A stretch of DNA of 41,056 bases. Source: Janthinobacterium sp. (lineage in GTDB: Bacteria > Pseudomonadota > Gammaproteobacteria > Burkholderiales > Chitinibacteraceae). The first letter of the stretch is position 1. Every line of letters begins with the position of its first letter. Below, piece by piece: positions 19,793 to 30,270 of the stretch. The notes below the pieces were generated by a model. The model was not told the origin of the DNA and made no database searches. It was given only the letters and a program-made list of their open reading frames with translations. The stretch is taken from positions 1-41,056 of the forward strand of contig JANYCY010000048.1 in assembly GCA_025360045.1 (NCBI GenBank). The letters are read 5' to 3'. The translations under genes and the position numbers were made by a program.

Positions 19793-19968
19793 CTGATTAT
19801 GCCTCTTGTTCAAACTCATTATAAATATCGTAGGGCGGGTGAAACCCGCCGATCTTTGCGATGAAATATAAAAACGGCGGGTTTAACCCGCCCTACAAAT
19901 TCAAAAATCGACCACAACTCTCAAGGAATTGATTTACACAAAGATTATTGAGCAAGAGGCATAGTCAG
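19793..19968. repeat. Terminal-inverted-repeat element (MITE-like), copy 2, with inner GTAGGGCGGG palindrome
   Basis: A 176-base element with ends CTGATTATGCCTCTTGTTCA and TGAGCAAGAGGCATAGTCAG, matching copy 1 at 7612-7779. Inside, at 19829-19896, lies a well preserved palindrome: CGTAGGGCGGGTGAAACCCG with GGCGGGTTTAACCCGCCCTA. The rest of the gap (19969-20080) holds only a weak hairpin at 20060-20082 near the end of the Nudix gene. Confidence 0.88.
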
Positions 19969-20080
19969 GTAATTCTTTATATATGCCCTATTTAACTTAA
20001 ATAGAGGTATTCAATTGCCCACTTTACTCCAGCCGCACCGCTCAAAGACTCATATAGATAAATCATCCTATAACGATGAT

Positions 20081-20674
20081 TTACTCAAGGCTTTTAGCCA
20101 GCATCAGCAACATCCCCGCCGTTGCCCCCCAAACCACCCGCCCATCGTGTTCTAAAAAATAAGTAAAGCCACGCTGCCCATTGCGCTCCACCATTCGGCG
20201 CTCAAAGCGGCTCTTATCCAGCAGTACGCTCAATGGCAGCTCAAAAACCTCCGCAACCTCATTAGGGTCTGGCGTCAGCATAAAACCCGGCCGCAAGACC
20301 CCCACAACCGGCGTCACCCTATAGCGGCTAATCGTAAAATACTCAGCCAAACTGGCAATGACCTCAACTCGCTCGGGAGGAATACCCGTTTCTTCCTGCG
20401 TTTCCCGCAGGGCGGTCGCCACCAGATCAGCATCATGCTCTTCATAAGCCCCACCAGGAAAACTCACCTGACCTGCATGGGTGGAGAGATGCGCGGCGCG
20501 CTCTGTAAAAAGAATAGTTGGCCCATCTGGGTGCAATACCAAAGGAATTAACACCGCAGCAGCTCGGCACTCAGGCAAGGCCTGCCCGCCTAAATCACCC
20601 GCAGCAACTTGCTTTGCAGCACTTAACTTCACCTTCAACCAGGGAATAATTTGACTTGAACTTGGCAAGATCAC
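20081..20674 (-). CDS. Nudix hydrolase, CoA pyrophosphatase type
   Basis: A Nudix enzyme of the NudL/CoA pyrophosphatase group, which cleaves coenzyme A or its derivatives to phosphopantetheine and 3',5'-ADP. The CoA-specific motif is visible (LFTERAAHLSTHAGQVSFPG, matching the UPF0035-type pattern ending FPGG), followed by the Nudix box with ATALRETQEETGI. The open frame runs back to 20815, but the extra 47 residues look non-coding. A GTG at 20674, preceded by an AGGT about 6 bases away, gives 197 residues, close to the family size. The gene lies 168 bases downstream of the sensor kinase on the same strand. Confidence 0.88.
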   Translation of the reverse strand: MILPSSSQIIPWLKVKLSAAKQVAAGDLGGQALPECRAAAVLIPLVLHPDGPTILFTERAAHLSTHAGQVSFPGGAYEEHDADLVATALRETQEETGIPPERVEVIASLAEYFTISRYRVTPVVGVLRPGFMLTPDPNEVAEVFELPLSVLLDKSRFERRMVERNGQRGFTYFLEHDGRVVWGATAGMLLMLAKSLE

Positions 20675-20842
20675 GACGATACCTATTATTTTTCGATCAA
20701 GACACAAAAACGAGATACTTAGCTCCGCAGAGGGTATAAAAACACGCATCAGCCTTAGCTTTACAACAATACACCCCCAGCTGATTATATCTGAGCCGCA
20801 ATGATGCTTATTCATCAGCTCACAGGCACAAAAATATTAAGG

Positions 20843-23800
20843 CTAGTGATCACGCAATCGTTGCCCAACCGCACTACCTAAAGACATAATTTTTGCATGA
20901 TAGGGCCATGCCTCATCCAAGACTTTCTCTCGGCCCGTTTGCTCTACTTTTTTGCACAAATCAGCAAGAGATTGTGCACCCAATTGAGCCGCCGCCCCCT
21001 TGAGCTTATGCGCACAACTCACCACCGCATCACCATCACCCGATTCAATAACAGCCCCTAAATTTGCCAAACATTCATCCAAAGTAGGCAAAAACAATTG
21101 AATCAGCTCATCGGTCATATCCATGCCCAGCATTTTTTTCAAATCTTCAAAGGTCTGATTAATGCTCGTCATTTCTTTATCGACATCTTCAATACTAATT
21201 TGCGAAAGCATATTCTCTCCATCTTGGGTAATAGTGACTTGCCCATTGGGCTGATTAGCAAAAAAACGTGATAACACACGAATCAAATGCTCGATACTAA
21301 TCGGTTTTGCAATAAAGTCATTCATTCCTACCGCATAACAACGCTCTTCATCCACTTTAAAAGCATTAGCCGTTAAAGCCACAATAGGCACAAGGCTTTG
21401 CTGCCCCGACAAAGAGCGAATCATGGCCACCGAAGTATAGCCGTCCATTTCTGGCATTTGGCAGTCCATAAACACTAAATCATAATTTCCTTTTTGTACT
21501 ATGTTCAATGCTTCCAAACCATTCGATGCAACATCGACTTTACAGCCTAATTTTTGCAACATCATCATGGCCACTTTTTGATTAATAGGATTATCTTCTG
21601 CTATTAAGATATGTAAATTTAAATTTTCAATTTCATCAACAGATAAATAATCTACTTTTGCAGTGATATTTTCAACCGTATTTAAATGTAAAGCCTCTTC
21701 AACACACTGACGTAATTTTATTTCTTGTACAGGCCTGCCCAACAAAAAATCTAATTTTGTACGCTGAGCCACATTCGTATCTCGATCGCAAAGATGAATA
21801 ATCGGCGTAGCAATAAAATGAGGATGAGCACGAATACGTTCACTCAATAGCACACCATAACGCGCATCAATCACAACTAAAATATAAGTCGCATTGGGCT
21901 CATCAAGCGCAGCTAAAGCTTTTTCATGATCTGTAAAACAATCTGCAATTAAGCCCAATCGATCAAATAATATCTGAATAGATTCTGCATGCACATCAAA
22001 CGAATCAATCACGAGCACTCGTTTAGATTTGTGCTCATTTAAAATAGAGGTCGGCATCACGCTATTAGCAATATTAAAGGGCACTTCAAACCAAAACATC
22101 GCACCTTCCCCTATTTTACTTTCTACTCCGATCTGCCCATCCATCGCTTCAATCAATTTTTTACAAATTGACAAACCCAATCCTGTGCCTCCAAACTTTC
22201 TTGTTGTAGAATTATCTGCCTGTGTAAAAGGGCTAAATAACTCATTTTTCACCGATTCATAAATACCCACCCCGGTGTCTTTTACCTCAAAACGAATCAT
22301 GACCTGATGCGGATCAATTGCTTTAATTAACACACGAATAACAACACTACCCTGAATAGTAAACTTAATCGCATTATTAACGATGTTTAATATTACTTGT
22401 TTTAATCGTGTTGCATCACCCACTATGCGCTCAGGTATTTTTGGTGAAACAACACAAGCCAATTCTAAATTTTTTTCATATGCCTTTGGTGCTAAAACAA
22501 CTAAGGCCTCTTCGCATATATAACGTAAATCAAACTCCACGTATTCCAACTCTAAACGTCCCGATTCAATCTTTGAAAAATCCAATAAATCATTGAGCAA
22601 TGATAATAAAGTATTCCCTGCCGTATGAATTGAATCCACGAAGTCTCGCTGTTGGGCACTCAATGTACTTTCTTGTATTAATGCAGAAAAACCCAGAATT
22701 GCATTCAATGGCGTGCGTATTTCATGACTCATATTAGCCAAAAACTCACTTTTAGCTCGGCTTGCAGCCTCGGCCAATAAAGTGGCAGCTTGTAATGCCG
22801 CCTCATTTATTTTTCTCTCATGAATATCAATATTCACTCCCAGCATGCGCAGGGGTTTTCCTTCATGACTAAATGAGCTGACTCGTCCAACGCATAAAAT
22901 CCAACGCCAACTTCCCTCCTTTGTACGCACTCTAAATTCCGTAGCACAAATAGGCGTTTCCCCATTAAAATGAGCTTTTATTAATTTTCCCGCAGCAATA
23001 GAATCATCCGGGTGAGTTAATGCAGACCAGCCTTCTAAATTAGAAATAAGTTCATCCGGCTTATAACCCAACATCTCTGCCCATTGCCCACCAAAAAATA
23101 TTTCATTTGTTGCTAGATTCCAATCCCAAATACCTAAGCCTGCACACTGAATGGTTAAATCCATTCTTTTTCGGCTTTCATTTAATGCTTCTTCATGCTT
23201 TAGAATTTCGGTAATGTCCTCGTGCGAACCCACCATTCTGACTACTTCACCAAGCCCATTTTTCAAATGAACGGCACGACTACGCACACTCACCCAATGT
23301 CCCTCTTTATGTTTAAAGCGTAAAGTGGCCTCAAAACAATCCTCTCCTCCTTGATTAAACTCATGGGTTAAACGCAAAAATCGTTTTCTATCTTCTGGAT
23401 CAATCAATCTATCCCATGTTGCTAAATTATTTTCTAATTCCTCATCCCTATATCCAAAGTTTTCTTTCCATTGCAATGAAAACCAAACCTCACCGGTTTG
23501 CATATTCCAATCCCAAATACCTTCTTTGGCAGCCTGTGCAGCTAAAGAAAAACGCTCTACTGATTCCCTTAAAGAAATCTCAGCCTTTTTGAGTGCAGTA
23601 ACATCAAAGTTAACGCCAATAACATGTTCAAGCTTGCTTTTCTCATCCATAATTAATTTGCCATGAATCGATATATAGCGAATTTCACCATCCGCTCGTA
23701 CAATCCTAACGATTTCATCCATAGCCTCGCCACCATGCAACATGGCATGAATAGCACCATCAAAAACACTCAAATCCTCAAAAAAAATTCGGGCATACCA

Positions 23801-25360
23801 ATTGGAATAATTAAGGATAAAAACATCAGAATTTAAGTCGTAAATGGAATACATTACTTTATCCCAAATTATTTTATCCTCGACTAAAAACCACTCCCAC
23901 ATTCCCACCTTAGTGGCAGCCACGACAATTTCAAACCTCTGCTGTAGCGCTATTTTTTCTATATCATCAAAGCATGGTGACGGATTTAAAATACAAAATA
24001 CAACATCTTCTTCACCAGAGTAATTCATTAATATATCAAAACCAGTGTCCTTGCCCTTATTGTTTTTTATTTTAATAATAGAATGATCAATCGATCCTTT
24101 TTTACCCTCTTTACAGCTTAAAATATTTTTCTCAAGTTCATCCGCTTCTATGCCACTACATAAGCTACAAATATTCTCCCCCAATATATCTTTCGAATTC
24201 AAACCAAGCATTTTCTCAACAAGCGTACTGATGTATAAAATACATCCTTGATTGTCTATTTTAATAAAAGCCAGCCCTAAGATATTGAGTTGTGCGCTAT
24301 TTATTTTATATTGGCCTATTGGTTTTTCTTTATCTAATAGCCTAAGCAACCATTTAAAATGATTAACGTAATAGATTAGCGCAAGAAAAACGCTGATTAA
24401 CGCAAAAAAAACAAACGCCCAGATCCCATCATTTTTTTCATAAAGTACATCAAACTCAGGACGACTATTTATTTCTAAAATAAAATTTTTTCCACCCGAG
24501 TAAAAAGTAACTTCGCGAGAAAAATTAGCATCTGGTTTGTTATTTTCAATCTGTTCACGGCTATCATACAATTTATTGACTATATTTTTATCCCCTTCCA
24601 TATATAAGGAATAATCAAACAATTTCCCATATTCCGCTCGGATACTCTCCATCATTTTTACAACACTGATAGGTGCATAAATAAATCCATTCACTCCCTC
24701 TTGCCCATCAAATGATTTATTTTTATCTGAGTTAATAAGGTACCAAGGAGAAAAAATAAACAGATCAGTATGATGTGAAGAAGAGAGTATTTTAGATCGA
24801 ATAAAAAAATATTTATCTTTTTTTATTGATAACGTTAAATCTTTCATTAATTTTTGATCAATAGAAAGATCATAGCCACGGACATCTATTTTAAATATTC
24901 CAGGCTCTAATGATTCAATAATGTAAGCATTCTCACTTTCACTAGAAATAGCCGCCATTTTCAATGGAATGCTCGAAAACTCTTTCCGCCATTTCGCCTG
25001 ATAACGGGCACGCTCATCGTCAGGAACCAGTCTAATCAAGCCTATTGATAAAATTCCAGGTTGCGAGACCGCCAAATCTACAAATTGCACGTACAAAGAA
25101 AACGCCAAGGGCTTATTTACACTCCCGCCTAAAAAAGAGTTAGTTCGCCGCAAGCCCTCTCCATAATTTATCATTCTATTTTGTACCGAATGAACCAAGC
25201 GGCTACTTGTTTGTAAAAAGACAGCCTCTACACGATCACCCTGCATTCGTTCGACAAAATAGGCGATGACTACGCTGATACATATCCCTAGCAGCCCAAG
25301 CAATAACGAGCCACGCACTGCCGTTTTTTCCAAAAAAAATTGACGAAGAAATAACTTCAT
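20843..25360 (-). CDS. Large hybrid sensor histidine kinase (CHASE, four PAS, HisKA, HATPase, two REC, Hpt)
   Basis: A 1505-residue inner membrane hybrid kinase. The order is: membrane helix about 16-36; periplasmic CHASE-like domain about 65-265; membrane helix 312-334; four PAS domains at roughly 352-460, 475-590, 602-720 and 732-848, the last three sharing a GxWDW or GMWEW motif; HisKA with phosphorylated His879 in [15 protein letters not shown]; HATPase with NNAIKFT, DTGVGI and GTGLGLS; a degenerate receiver about 1107-1220; an intact receiver with Asp1299 in [13 protein letters not shown]; and an Hpt domain with His1451 in [13 protein letters not shown]. It holds all steps of a phosphorelay and would pass phosphate to a separate response regulator, not seen nearby. 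The CHASE domain implies a small external ligand. The first receiver has RPV where the conserved lysine-proline is expected. Confidence 0.94.
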   Translation of the reverse strand: MKLFLRQFFLEKTAVRGSLLLGLLGICISVVIAYFVERMQGDRVEAVFLQTSSRLVHSVQNRMINYGEGLRRTNSFLGGSVNKPLAFSLYVQFVDLAVSQPGILSIGLIRLVPDDERARYQAKWRKEFSSIPLKMAAISSESENAYIIESLEPGIFKIDVRGYDLSIDQKLMKDLTLSIKKDKYFFIRSKILSSSHHTDLFIFSPWYLINSDKNKSFDGQEGVNGFIYAPISVVKMMESIRAEYGKLFDYSLYMEGDKNIVNKLYDSREQIENNKPDANFSREVTFYSGGKNFILEINSRPEFDVLYEKNDGIWAFVFFALISVFLALIYYVNHFKWLLRLLDKEKPIGQYKINSAQLNILGLAFIKIDNQGCILYISTLVEKMLGLNSKDILGENICSLCSGIEADELEKNILSCKEGKKGSIDHSIIKIKNNKGKDTGFDILMNYSGEEDVVFCILNPSPCFDDIEKIALQQRFEIVVAATKVGMWEWFLVEDKIIWDKVMYSIYDLNSDVFILNYSNWYARIFFEDLSVFDGAIHAMLHGGEAMDEIVRIVRADGEIRYISIHGKLIMDEKSKLEHVIGVNFDVTALKKAEISLRESVERFSLAAQAAKEGIWDWNMQTGEVWFSLQWKENFGYRDEELENNLATWDRLIDPEDRKRFLRLTHEFNQGGEDCFEATLRFKHKEGHWVSVRSRAVHLKNGLGEVVRMVGSHEDITEILKHEEALNESRKRMDLTIQCAGLGIWDWNLATNEIFFGGQWAEMLGYKPDELISNLEGWSALTHPDDSIAAGKLIKAHFNGETPICATEFRVRTKEGSWRWILCVGRVSSFSHEGKPLRMLGVNIDIHERKINEAALQAATLLAEAASRAKSEFLANMSHEIRTPLNAILGFSALIQESTLSAQQRDFVDSIHTAGNTLLSLLNDLLDFSKIESGRLELEYVEFDLRYICEEALVVLAPKAYEKNLELACVVSPKIPERIVGDATRLKQVILNIVNNAIKFTIQGSVVIRVLIKAIDPHQVMIRFEVKDTGVGIYESVKNELFSPFTQADNSTTRKFGGTGLGLSICKKLIEAMDGQIGVESKIGEGAMFWFEVPFNIANSVMPTSILNEHKSKRVLVIDSFDVHAESIQILFDRLGLIADCFTDHEKALAALDEPNATYILVVIDARYGVLLSERIRAHPHFIATPIIHLCDRDTNVAQRTKLDFLLGRPVQEIKLRQCVEEALHLNTVENITAKVDYLSVDEIENLNLHILIAEDNPINQKVAMMMLQKLGCKVDVASNGLEALNIVQKGNYDLVFMDCQMPEMDGYTSVAMIRSLSGQQSLVPIVALTANAFKVDEERCYAVGMNDFIAKPISIEHLIRVLSRFFANQPNGQVTITQDGENMLSQISIEDVDKEMTSINQTFEDLKKMLGMDMTDELIQLFLPTLDECLANLGAVIESGDGDAVVSCAHKLKGAAAQLGAQSLADLCKKVEQTGREKVLDEAWPYHAKIMSLGSAVGQRLRDH

Positions 25361-25719
25361 TGCTAGGAATTACCTACGTATTTACATGACTTCTTAATAT
25401 AGTAATCGTCAAGGCGTGTTGCCAGCTAAAGACCAAAAATCATGACAAAAGCATTGCAATATGCGTAATAAACTAGACATGGATGATTGCCACTACTCAT
25501 ATTGCTTTACCCACTGAACACCCACCAAGCTGACAAGAGCATGACCCGCAAGGTAACAAAACAATCGCTATTTTGTTATTTTTTATAAAAAAAGAGCATA
25601 TTCCTGCTGTTTGCGCTGGCATTTATTCTTTTAGTGCAAATATCTCTGTATTCACCTCGCGGTCGAAGCAAATATTGGGGATAATTCCCTATTCTCTTTA
25701 TTCCTTGGTTTTCGCCACG
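25361..25719. other. Divergent intergenic region between the sensor kinase and metG
   Basis: About 359 bases without a credible gene. An open frame runs in front of metG from 25573, but it lacks family support. TTGTTA (25573) and CATATT (25597) with an 18-base spacer could be a metG promoter; the match is weak. No repeat family member is present here, unlike most other gaps in the window. Confidence 0.5.
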
Positions 25720-27768
25720 ATGCCGCGCAAGATTCTCGTTACCTCAGCCCTTCCCTACGCCAATGGTGCGATTCACCTTGGCCACCTTGTTGAATATATC
25801 CAAACTGATATCTGGGTGCGTTTTCAAAAGCAGCGCGGCAACCAATGCCATTACGTCTGTGCAGATGACACCCACGGCACGCCGATTATGCTGCGCGCTG
25901 AAAAAGAAGGCCTGACGCCAGAAGCGCTGATTGCCCGCGTACACGGTGAGCACACCCGTGATTTCGCAGGCTTTCATGTTGATTTTGATAATTTTTACTC
26001 AACCAATTCGCCAGAAAACCGCGAGCTGGCTTACCGTATTTACGGCAAATTAAAAGAAGATGGCAAGATTGCCAGCCGCACTATTAATCAGCTTTACGAT
26101 CCTGTTAAAAACATGTTTTTGCCTGATCGCTTCGTAAAAGGCGAATGCCCGAAGTGCGCGGCTAAAGACCAATACGGCGATAATTGTGAAGTGTGTGGTG
26201 CAACTTACAGTCCCACCGAACTCAAAAACCCGTACTCGGCCGTTTCAGGCGCAACGCCAGAGCTGCGCGAATCAGAACACTATTTCTTTAAGCTGGGCGA
26301 ATGCGAAGACTTCCTAAAACAATGGACCACCACGCCCGGCAAGCTGCAAAAAGAAGCCTCCAACAAGATGCAGGAATGGTTTGAAGCCGGTCTTTCCGAC
26401 TGGGACATCAGCCGTGATGCACCTTACTTTGGTTTTGAAATTCCTGATGCGCCAGGCAAATATTTCTATGTATGGCTGGATGCGCCGGTTGGCTATATGG
26501 CCAGCCACAAGAATCTGTGCGATCGCCTGGGCTTAGATTTTGACAGCTATTGGAATAAAGATTCTGATGCCGAGCTGTATCACTTTATTGGTAAAGATAT
26601 TCTGTATTTCCACGCGCTATTTTGGCCAGCGATGCTGGAATACGCAGGCTACCGCACGCCAACTGCCATTCACGCCCACGGCTTTTTGACCGTAGACGGC
26701 GCAAAAATGAGCAAATCGCGCGGCACCTTTATTACCGCCGAATCCTACCTTAAGCATCTGAACCCGGAATGGCTGCGCTATTACTTCGCGGCAAAATTGG
26801 GCAGTGGCGTAGATGATCTGGATTTAAATCTGGAAGACTTCAGCGCGCGGGTTAATTCAGATTTGATCGGCAAATACGTCAATATCGCCAGCCGCGCCGC
26901 AGGCTTTATCAGCAAGCGTTTTGAAGGCCGCCTGCACGACGGTATTTTCACCGCCACCGATTACCCGCTAATGGATCGCATTGTGGCGCTGCAAGGGCAG
27001 TTGCAAGGCGCGGGTGAGAAATTAGCTGCGCTGTATGAAGCGCGTGAATACGGCCGCGCCATTCGCGAAATTATGGCGCTGACCGATGAAGTAAATCAGT
27101 ACGTCGATAGCGTAAAACCTTGGGCGATGGCCAAAGACCCTGAGCAGAGCCTGCATCTGCATGTGGTTTGCAGCTTCTTGATCAACGCTTTCCGTATTCT
27201 GACTATTTACCTCAAGCCAGTGCTGCCTAAGCTGGCTGCGGATGTAGAGCAATTTCTGAATGTGGCCCCGTTTGCTTGGGACGATGCACAGGTCTTGCTG
27301 CTGGATCACACCATCGAAACTTACCAGCATTTGATGACTCGCATCGATCCAAAAAACATTGCTGCCATGGTTGAAGAAAATAAGCAAAATCTGGAAGCGA
27401 CCGCGCCTGTGGCCAAGCCAGATTATGAAATTCCGCCGCTTGCGGAAACCATTAGCATCGATGATTTTATGAAAATCGATCTGCGCGTGGCCATGATTAC
27501 CGAAGCCAAAGCCGTAGAAGGCGCGGATAAATTGGTGTCTTTAACGCTGGATATCGGCAGCGAAACCCGCCATGTATTTGCAGGCATCAAGGCGGCGTAC
27601 AAGCCTGAAGACTTGCAAGGCCGCATGACCGTAATGGTAGCTAATCTTGCCCCGCGCAAAATGAAATTTGGTGTATCGGAGGGTATGGTACTGGCTGCAG
27701 GAGGGGACGGTGGTTTATACATTCTCAGCCCGGACACCGGTGCCAAGCCTGGTATGCGCGTGAAATAA
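25720..27768 (+). CDS. metG: Methionyl-tRNA synthetase
   Basis: A 682-residue class I aminoacyl-tRNA synthetase that charges initiator and elongator tRNA with methionine. The N-terminal [17 protein letters not shown] holds the HIGH-type motif (HLGH, 19-22). A zinc knuckle uses Cys143, Cys146, Cys156 and Cys159. KMSKS is at 329-333. A C-terminal EMAP/Trbp-like tRNA-binding domain begins near [14 protein letters not shown] (about 582) and makes the enzyme a dimer in E. coli. The open frame starts 49 codons earlier, but the ATG at 25720 matches the conserved N-terminus ([16 protein letters not shown]). A terminator follows directly. Confidence 0.98.
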   Translation: MPRKILVTSALPYANGAIHLGHLVEYIQTDIWVRFQKQRGNQCHYVCADDTHGTPIMLRAEKEGLTPEALIARVHGEHTRDFAGFHVDFDNFYSTNSPENRELAYRIYGKLKEDGKIASRTINQLYDPVKNMFLPDRFVKGECPKCAAKDQYGDNCEVCGATYSPTELKNPYSAVSGATPELRESEHYFFKLGECEDFLKQWTTTPGKLQKEASNKMQEWFEAGLSDWDISRDAPYFGFEIPDAPGKYFYVWLDAPVGYMASHKNLCDRLGLDFDSYWNKDSDAELYHFIGKDILYFHALFWPAMLEYAGYRTPTAIHAHGFLTVDGAKMSKSRGTFITAESYLKHLNPEWLRYYFAAKLGSGVDDLDLNLEDFSARVNSDLIGKYVNIASRAAGFISKRFEGRLHDGIFTATDYPLMDRIVALQGQLQGAGEKLAALYEAREYGRAIREIMALTDEVNQYVDSVKPWAMAKDPEQSLHLHVVCSFLINAFRILTIYLKPVLPKLAADVEQFLNVAPFAWDDAQVLLLDHTIETYQHLMTRIDPKNIAAMVEENKQNLEATAPVAKPDYEIPPLAETISIDDFMKIDLRVAMITEAKAVEGADKLVSLTLDIGSETRHVFAGIKAAYKPEDLQGRMTVMVANLAPRKMKFGVSEGMVLAAGGDGGLYILSPDTGAKPGMRVK

Positions 27769-27777
27769 AATGCTAGC

Positions 27778-27802
27778 AACCGCCATTCGTGGCGGTTTTT
27801 TT
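27778..27802 (+). terminator. Rho-independent terminator after metG
   Basis: CCGCCA and TGGCGG pair around the tetraloop TTCG, followed by seven T. It lies ten bases after the metG stop codon. Confidence 0.92.
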
Positions 27803-27917
27803 GCGGATCAATCCTTTTGGCAAAAATTCAGTTTTAGTACTCAAGCGCTCTGCGCCTGAAACAGACTGCAAATGCTGAGTGTTTTTTGCCTGACCCGGCC
27901 CCAACTAAAAGAGCCCT

Positions 27918-29390
27918 ATGCTAAAACGCCTCTTATCCATCAGCCTCTTACTATCCAGCCAAGCTTATGCAGAGCAGGGCGACACACTGATTCAAAAGCC
28001 TGCGACATTTAAGCTGGGCTTTGAAACCATCACCCTGCCAGATGATGAAAAGATGGGCATGGTGGGTGGCAGCTATTTAATCGAAACCCTGCCCGGCCTC
28101 TATCTGGGCCCTGCGGCCTATGGTGCGATCACCGGCGAGCGCGGTGGTTTCTTTACAGGTGGTGGTGAAATCACTTACCGCCTTCCTGTTAGCAAAGAAA
28201 TCAGCGTGGATACCGGCTTTTATCTGGGCGGTGGCGGTGGCGGCGCAGCAGGTGTGGGTGGCGGACTGATGCTACGCCCGCATATCGATTTGCTCTGGGA
28301 TTTTGGCGGCATTCGCGTGGGGCTTTCCGCATCAGAAGTACGTTTTCCAAGCGGCAACTTCAGCAGCCGCCAGCTGGGGGTAATGATTTCTGTAGACGAT
28401 ACCTTTAGCTACAGCGATGCCAGCCGCATCGGTCAATACCTCAGTGCCACCCGCCGTGGCGGCGTAGGTTTTGATCGCATCGCCGTTGTTGCGGCGCAAT
28501 CCAAGCCTCAGGGCAATAACGTTAAAACCACCACCGGCGCACCCGCCCCAGACAGCACCTCCTACGCGGGCTTTTTAATGACGCAATCCCTAAATGACGG
28601 CTGGCTATGGGGCGTGGAAGCTGCAGGAGCCGTGAAAGGATCTTCCGATGGCTATGCTGAAGTCTTAGGTACCTTCGGCTGGGAATACGCGTTTAACTCT
28701 GCCCTGCGTGCAGGCACGCGCGTATCACTAGGTATGGGCGGCGGTGGCGCGGTCGACACAGGTGGCGGCGCTCTGGGAAAAGCGGCTATTTTTGGCACTT
28801 ATCAAATCAGCCGTGACCTGGATTTAACACTGGAAACTGGCTTATCCAAAGCCTTTGACGGCAGTTTTAATGCCCGCTACACCAGCCTGCAACTCGGTAT
28901 GGCACTGGATCACCCCCATGCAAGCAGCGATATCCTGAACCGGATTGAAGGCTGGGAATGGGATGCCAGCGCGCAACACTACACCAGTGCCGCACGCCGG
29001 GATGGCAGCAAGCGCAGCATGCAAAATATTGGCTTTAAATTAAACCGTAAAATTGATGATGGTTTTTATCTGAGCGGCCAGGCGCACAGCGCCTTAGGTG
29101 GCGGTGCAGGTGGCTACTCGGTTGGCTTAATCGGCGCAGGCTGGGAAAGCCCAGAAATCATCGGCAAATTACGCCTAAGTGCAGAAATGCTCGTCGGCGC
29201 AGCCGGTGGCGGTGGCGTCGATTCAGACGGCGGCGCCATCATGCAACCGATGGCTTATGCCAGCTACCCCATCAGCAATAACTGGCGACTCAAAGCCGGT
29301 GCAGGCGTGGTTAAATCATTCAAAGGCGAGTTAAACAGCCCCGTGCTTGATTTATCAATTGGCTATAGATTTGGGCTACCACGGCGCTAA
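27918..29390 (+). CDS. Secreted glycine-rich protein with three repeated barrel-like modules
   Basis: A 490-residue protein with a signal peptide ending at AYA, near residue 18. I do not recognise the family. The mature chain consists of three related modules at about 48-160, 214-331 and 367-486. Each has alternating polar/hydrophobic strands and a glycine-rich turn at the same place: GGGGGGAAGVGGG (104-116), GGGGAVDTGGGA (274-285) and GGGGVDSDGGA (430-440), preceded by a strand of the LxAGTRVSLG or LRLSAEMLVG type and followed by one ending GTY or ASY. The last module ends DLSIGYRFGLPRR, close to the aromatic end of outer-membrane barrels. An outer-membrane or secreted beta-rich protein is the best reading. 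The ribosome site is weak. The gene stands alone between the metG terminator and a repeat. Confidence 0.75.
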   Translation: MLKRLLSISLLLSSQAYAEQGDTLIQKPATFKLGFETITLPDDEKMGMVGGSYLIETLPGLYLGPAAYGAITGERGGFFTGGGEITYRLPVSKEISVDTGFYLGGGGGGAAGVGGGLMLRPHIDLLWDFGGIRVGLSASEVRFPSGNFSSRQLGVMISVDDTFSYSDASRIGQYLSATRRGGVGFDRIAVVAAQSKPQGNNVKTTTGAPAPDSTSYAGFLMTQSLNDGWLWGVEAAGAVKGSSDGYAEVLGTFGWEYAFNSALRAGTRVSLGMGGGGAVDTGGGALGKAAIFGTYQISRDLDLTLETGLSKAFDGSFNARYTSLQLGMALDHPHASSDILNRIEGWEWDASAQHYTSAARRDGSKRSMQNIGFKLNRKIDDGFYLSGQAHSALGGGAGGYSVGLIGAGWESPEIIGKLRLSAEMLVGAAGGGGVDSDGGAIMQPMAYASYPISNNWRLKAGAGVVKSFKGELNSPVLDLSIGYRFGLPRR

Positions 29391-29409
29391 AAGCCAGTCA
29401 CTGCATAAC

Positions 29410-29601
29410 AAAACCCAAATCTTGAACCACGGAGACAAGGAGAACACGGAGTTTCAAGATTTGGATTTTTCCAGATCTGTAGGGTGGGCAAGATGATTTA
29501 CCCCTTGCCCACGCGTGCGAATGCTCTTCTCTACTAAACATCACCACGTGGGCACAAAAACCTGCCCACCCTACGGCACTACGGTTCAAGATTTGGGTTT
29601 T
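29410..29601. repeat. AAACCCAAATC / CTCCGTG repeat carrying a GTAGGGTGGGCA palindrome
   Basis: The outer arms are AAAACCCAAATCTTGAACCA at 29410 and GGTTCAAGATTTGGGTTTTT at the right end. The left part closes a short palindrome of its own by 29470. At 29479-29574 a different palindrome is enclosed: GTAGGGTGGGCAAG paired with TGCCCACCCTACGG. This fills the gap between the barrel-like gene and the cupin gene. Confidence 0.85.
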
Positions 29602-29602
29602 T

Positions 29603-30070
29603 CTAGCGAAAACAAGCCACCATCCTGGCTAAATAGGCCTCACAGCCCGGTTCGCCCTCGCTAGGTGCCCAGCTGGCTTTCTCGCTGTCGCTCAATGGCA
29701 CATAAGGGCCGGCCTTGCTCTCAAAAAAGACCGATCCACTTTCCAGCGCCACCATGCTGTGAAACGCGCCTGCAGGAATATTGATGCCTAAATTGCCATC
29801 GGCTGAAAGCACAACTTGCTCGGTGATCTCGCCTGCTTCATCAAAAATCAGCACACCAAAACGCCCACTCAGCGCAATCATGGTTTCGTCTTTTTCCACA
29901 TCAGAATGGCGATGCGGCTGCACATAAGTGCCCGGCTCCAAAGCATTCAAAAGCCGATGACAGACCGATTCATTACTGGCATGAAAATTCAGATTTTTAC
30001 GCAGCCTTGGGCTGGTTTTTGCTGCTGCGGATAAGTCAAGCAAGGTCTCGTTATTAATTAAACTAATCAT
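29603..30070 (-). CDS. WbuC-type cupin metalloprotein
   Basis: A 155-residue protein of the WbuC cupin family. The N-terminal part has the family motif SPRLRKNLNFH and LLNALEPGTYVQPHRH; the cupin metal-binding residues are in PHRHSDVEKDE, and a second cupin motif reads NIPAGAFHSMVAL. WbuC proteins are often found in O-antigen clusters, but their reaction is not established and no sugar-nucleotide genes are nearby here. The stop codon lies next to a palindromic repeat, and another copy lies just upstream of the start. Confidence 0.85.
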   Translation of the reverse strand: MISLINNETLLDLSAAAKTSPRLRKNLNFHASNESVCHRLLNALEPGTYVQPHRHSDVEKDETMIALSGRFGVLIFDEAGEITEQVVLSADGNLGINIPAGAFHSMVALESGSVFFESKAGPYVPLSDSEKASWAPSEGEPGCEAYLARMVACFR

Positions 30071-30131
30071 ATTTTTGTCTCGATGTGAAATTCGATTAGC
30101 CAGAGTTTTCAGCTAGCCTTGATAGAGAGCT

Positions 30132-30221
30132 AAACCTTGAACCACAGAGTAAAACGAGGACACAGAGTTTCACAGAGAACCCCATCCAATCCTTGGTGTT
30201 CTCTGTGGTTTGAGATTTGAG
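30132..30221. repeat. Diverged copy of the CTCCGTG-family repeat
   Basis: CCTTGAACCACAGAG with CACAGAGTTTCACAGAGAA on the left pairs with TTCTCTGTGGTTTGAG on the right. The outermost AAACCC arms are weak or lost. It lies between the cupin and PACE genes. Confidence 0.7.
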
Positions 30222-30270
30222 TCCCTCAAGCTTTACGCTGAAGTATCTTTGGAATGATTTGGAGCTGACT

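Noticed and set aside
20675-20815. 47-residue N-terminal extension of the Nudix protein
   Set aside because: It is hydrophobic and unlike the family; a GTG at 20674 gives the normal length.
18830-25360. A confirmed TorT/TorS-like binding protein and kinase pair
   Set aside because: The genes are convergent and separated by a Nudix gene and a repeat, so only a weak hypothesis is kept in the findings.
25573-25719. 49-residue N-terminal extension of metG
   Set aside because: The conserved MetG N-terminus begins at 25720, and the extension shows no family match.
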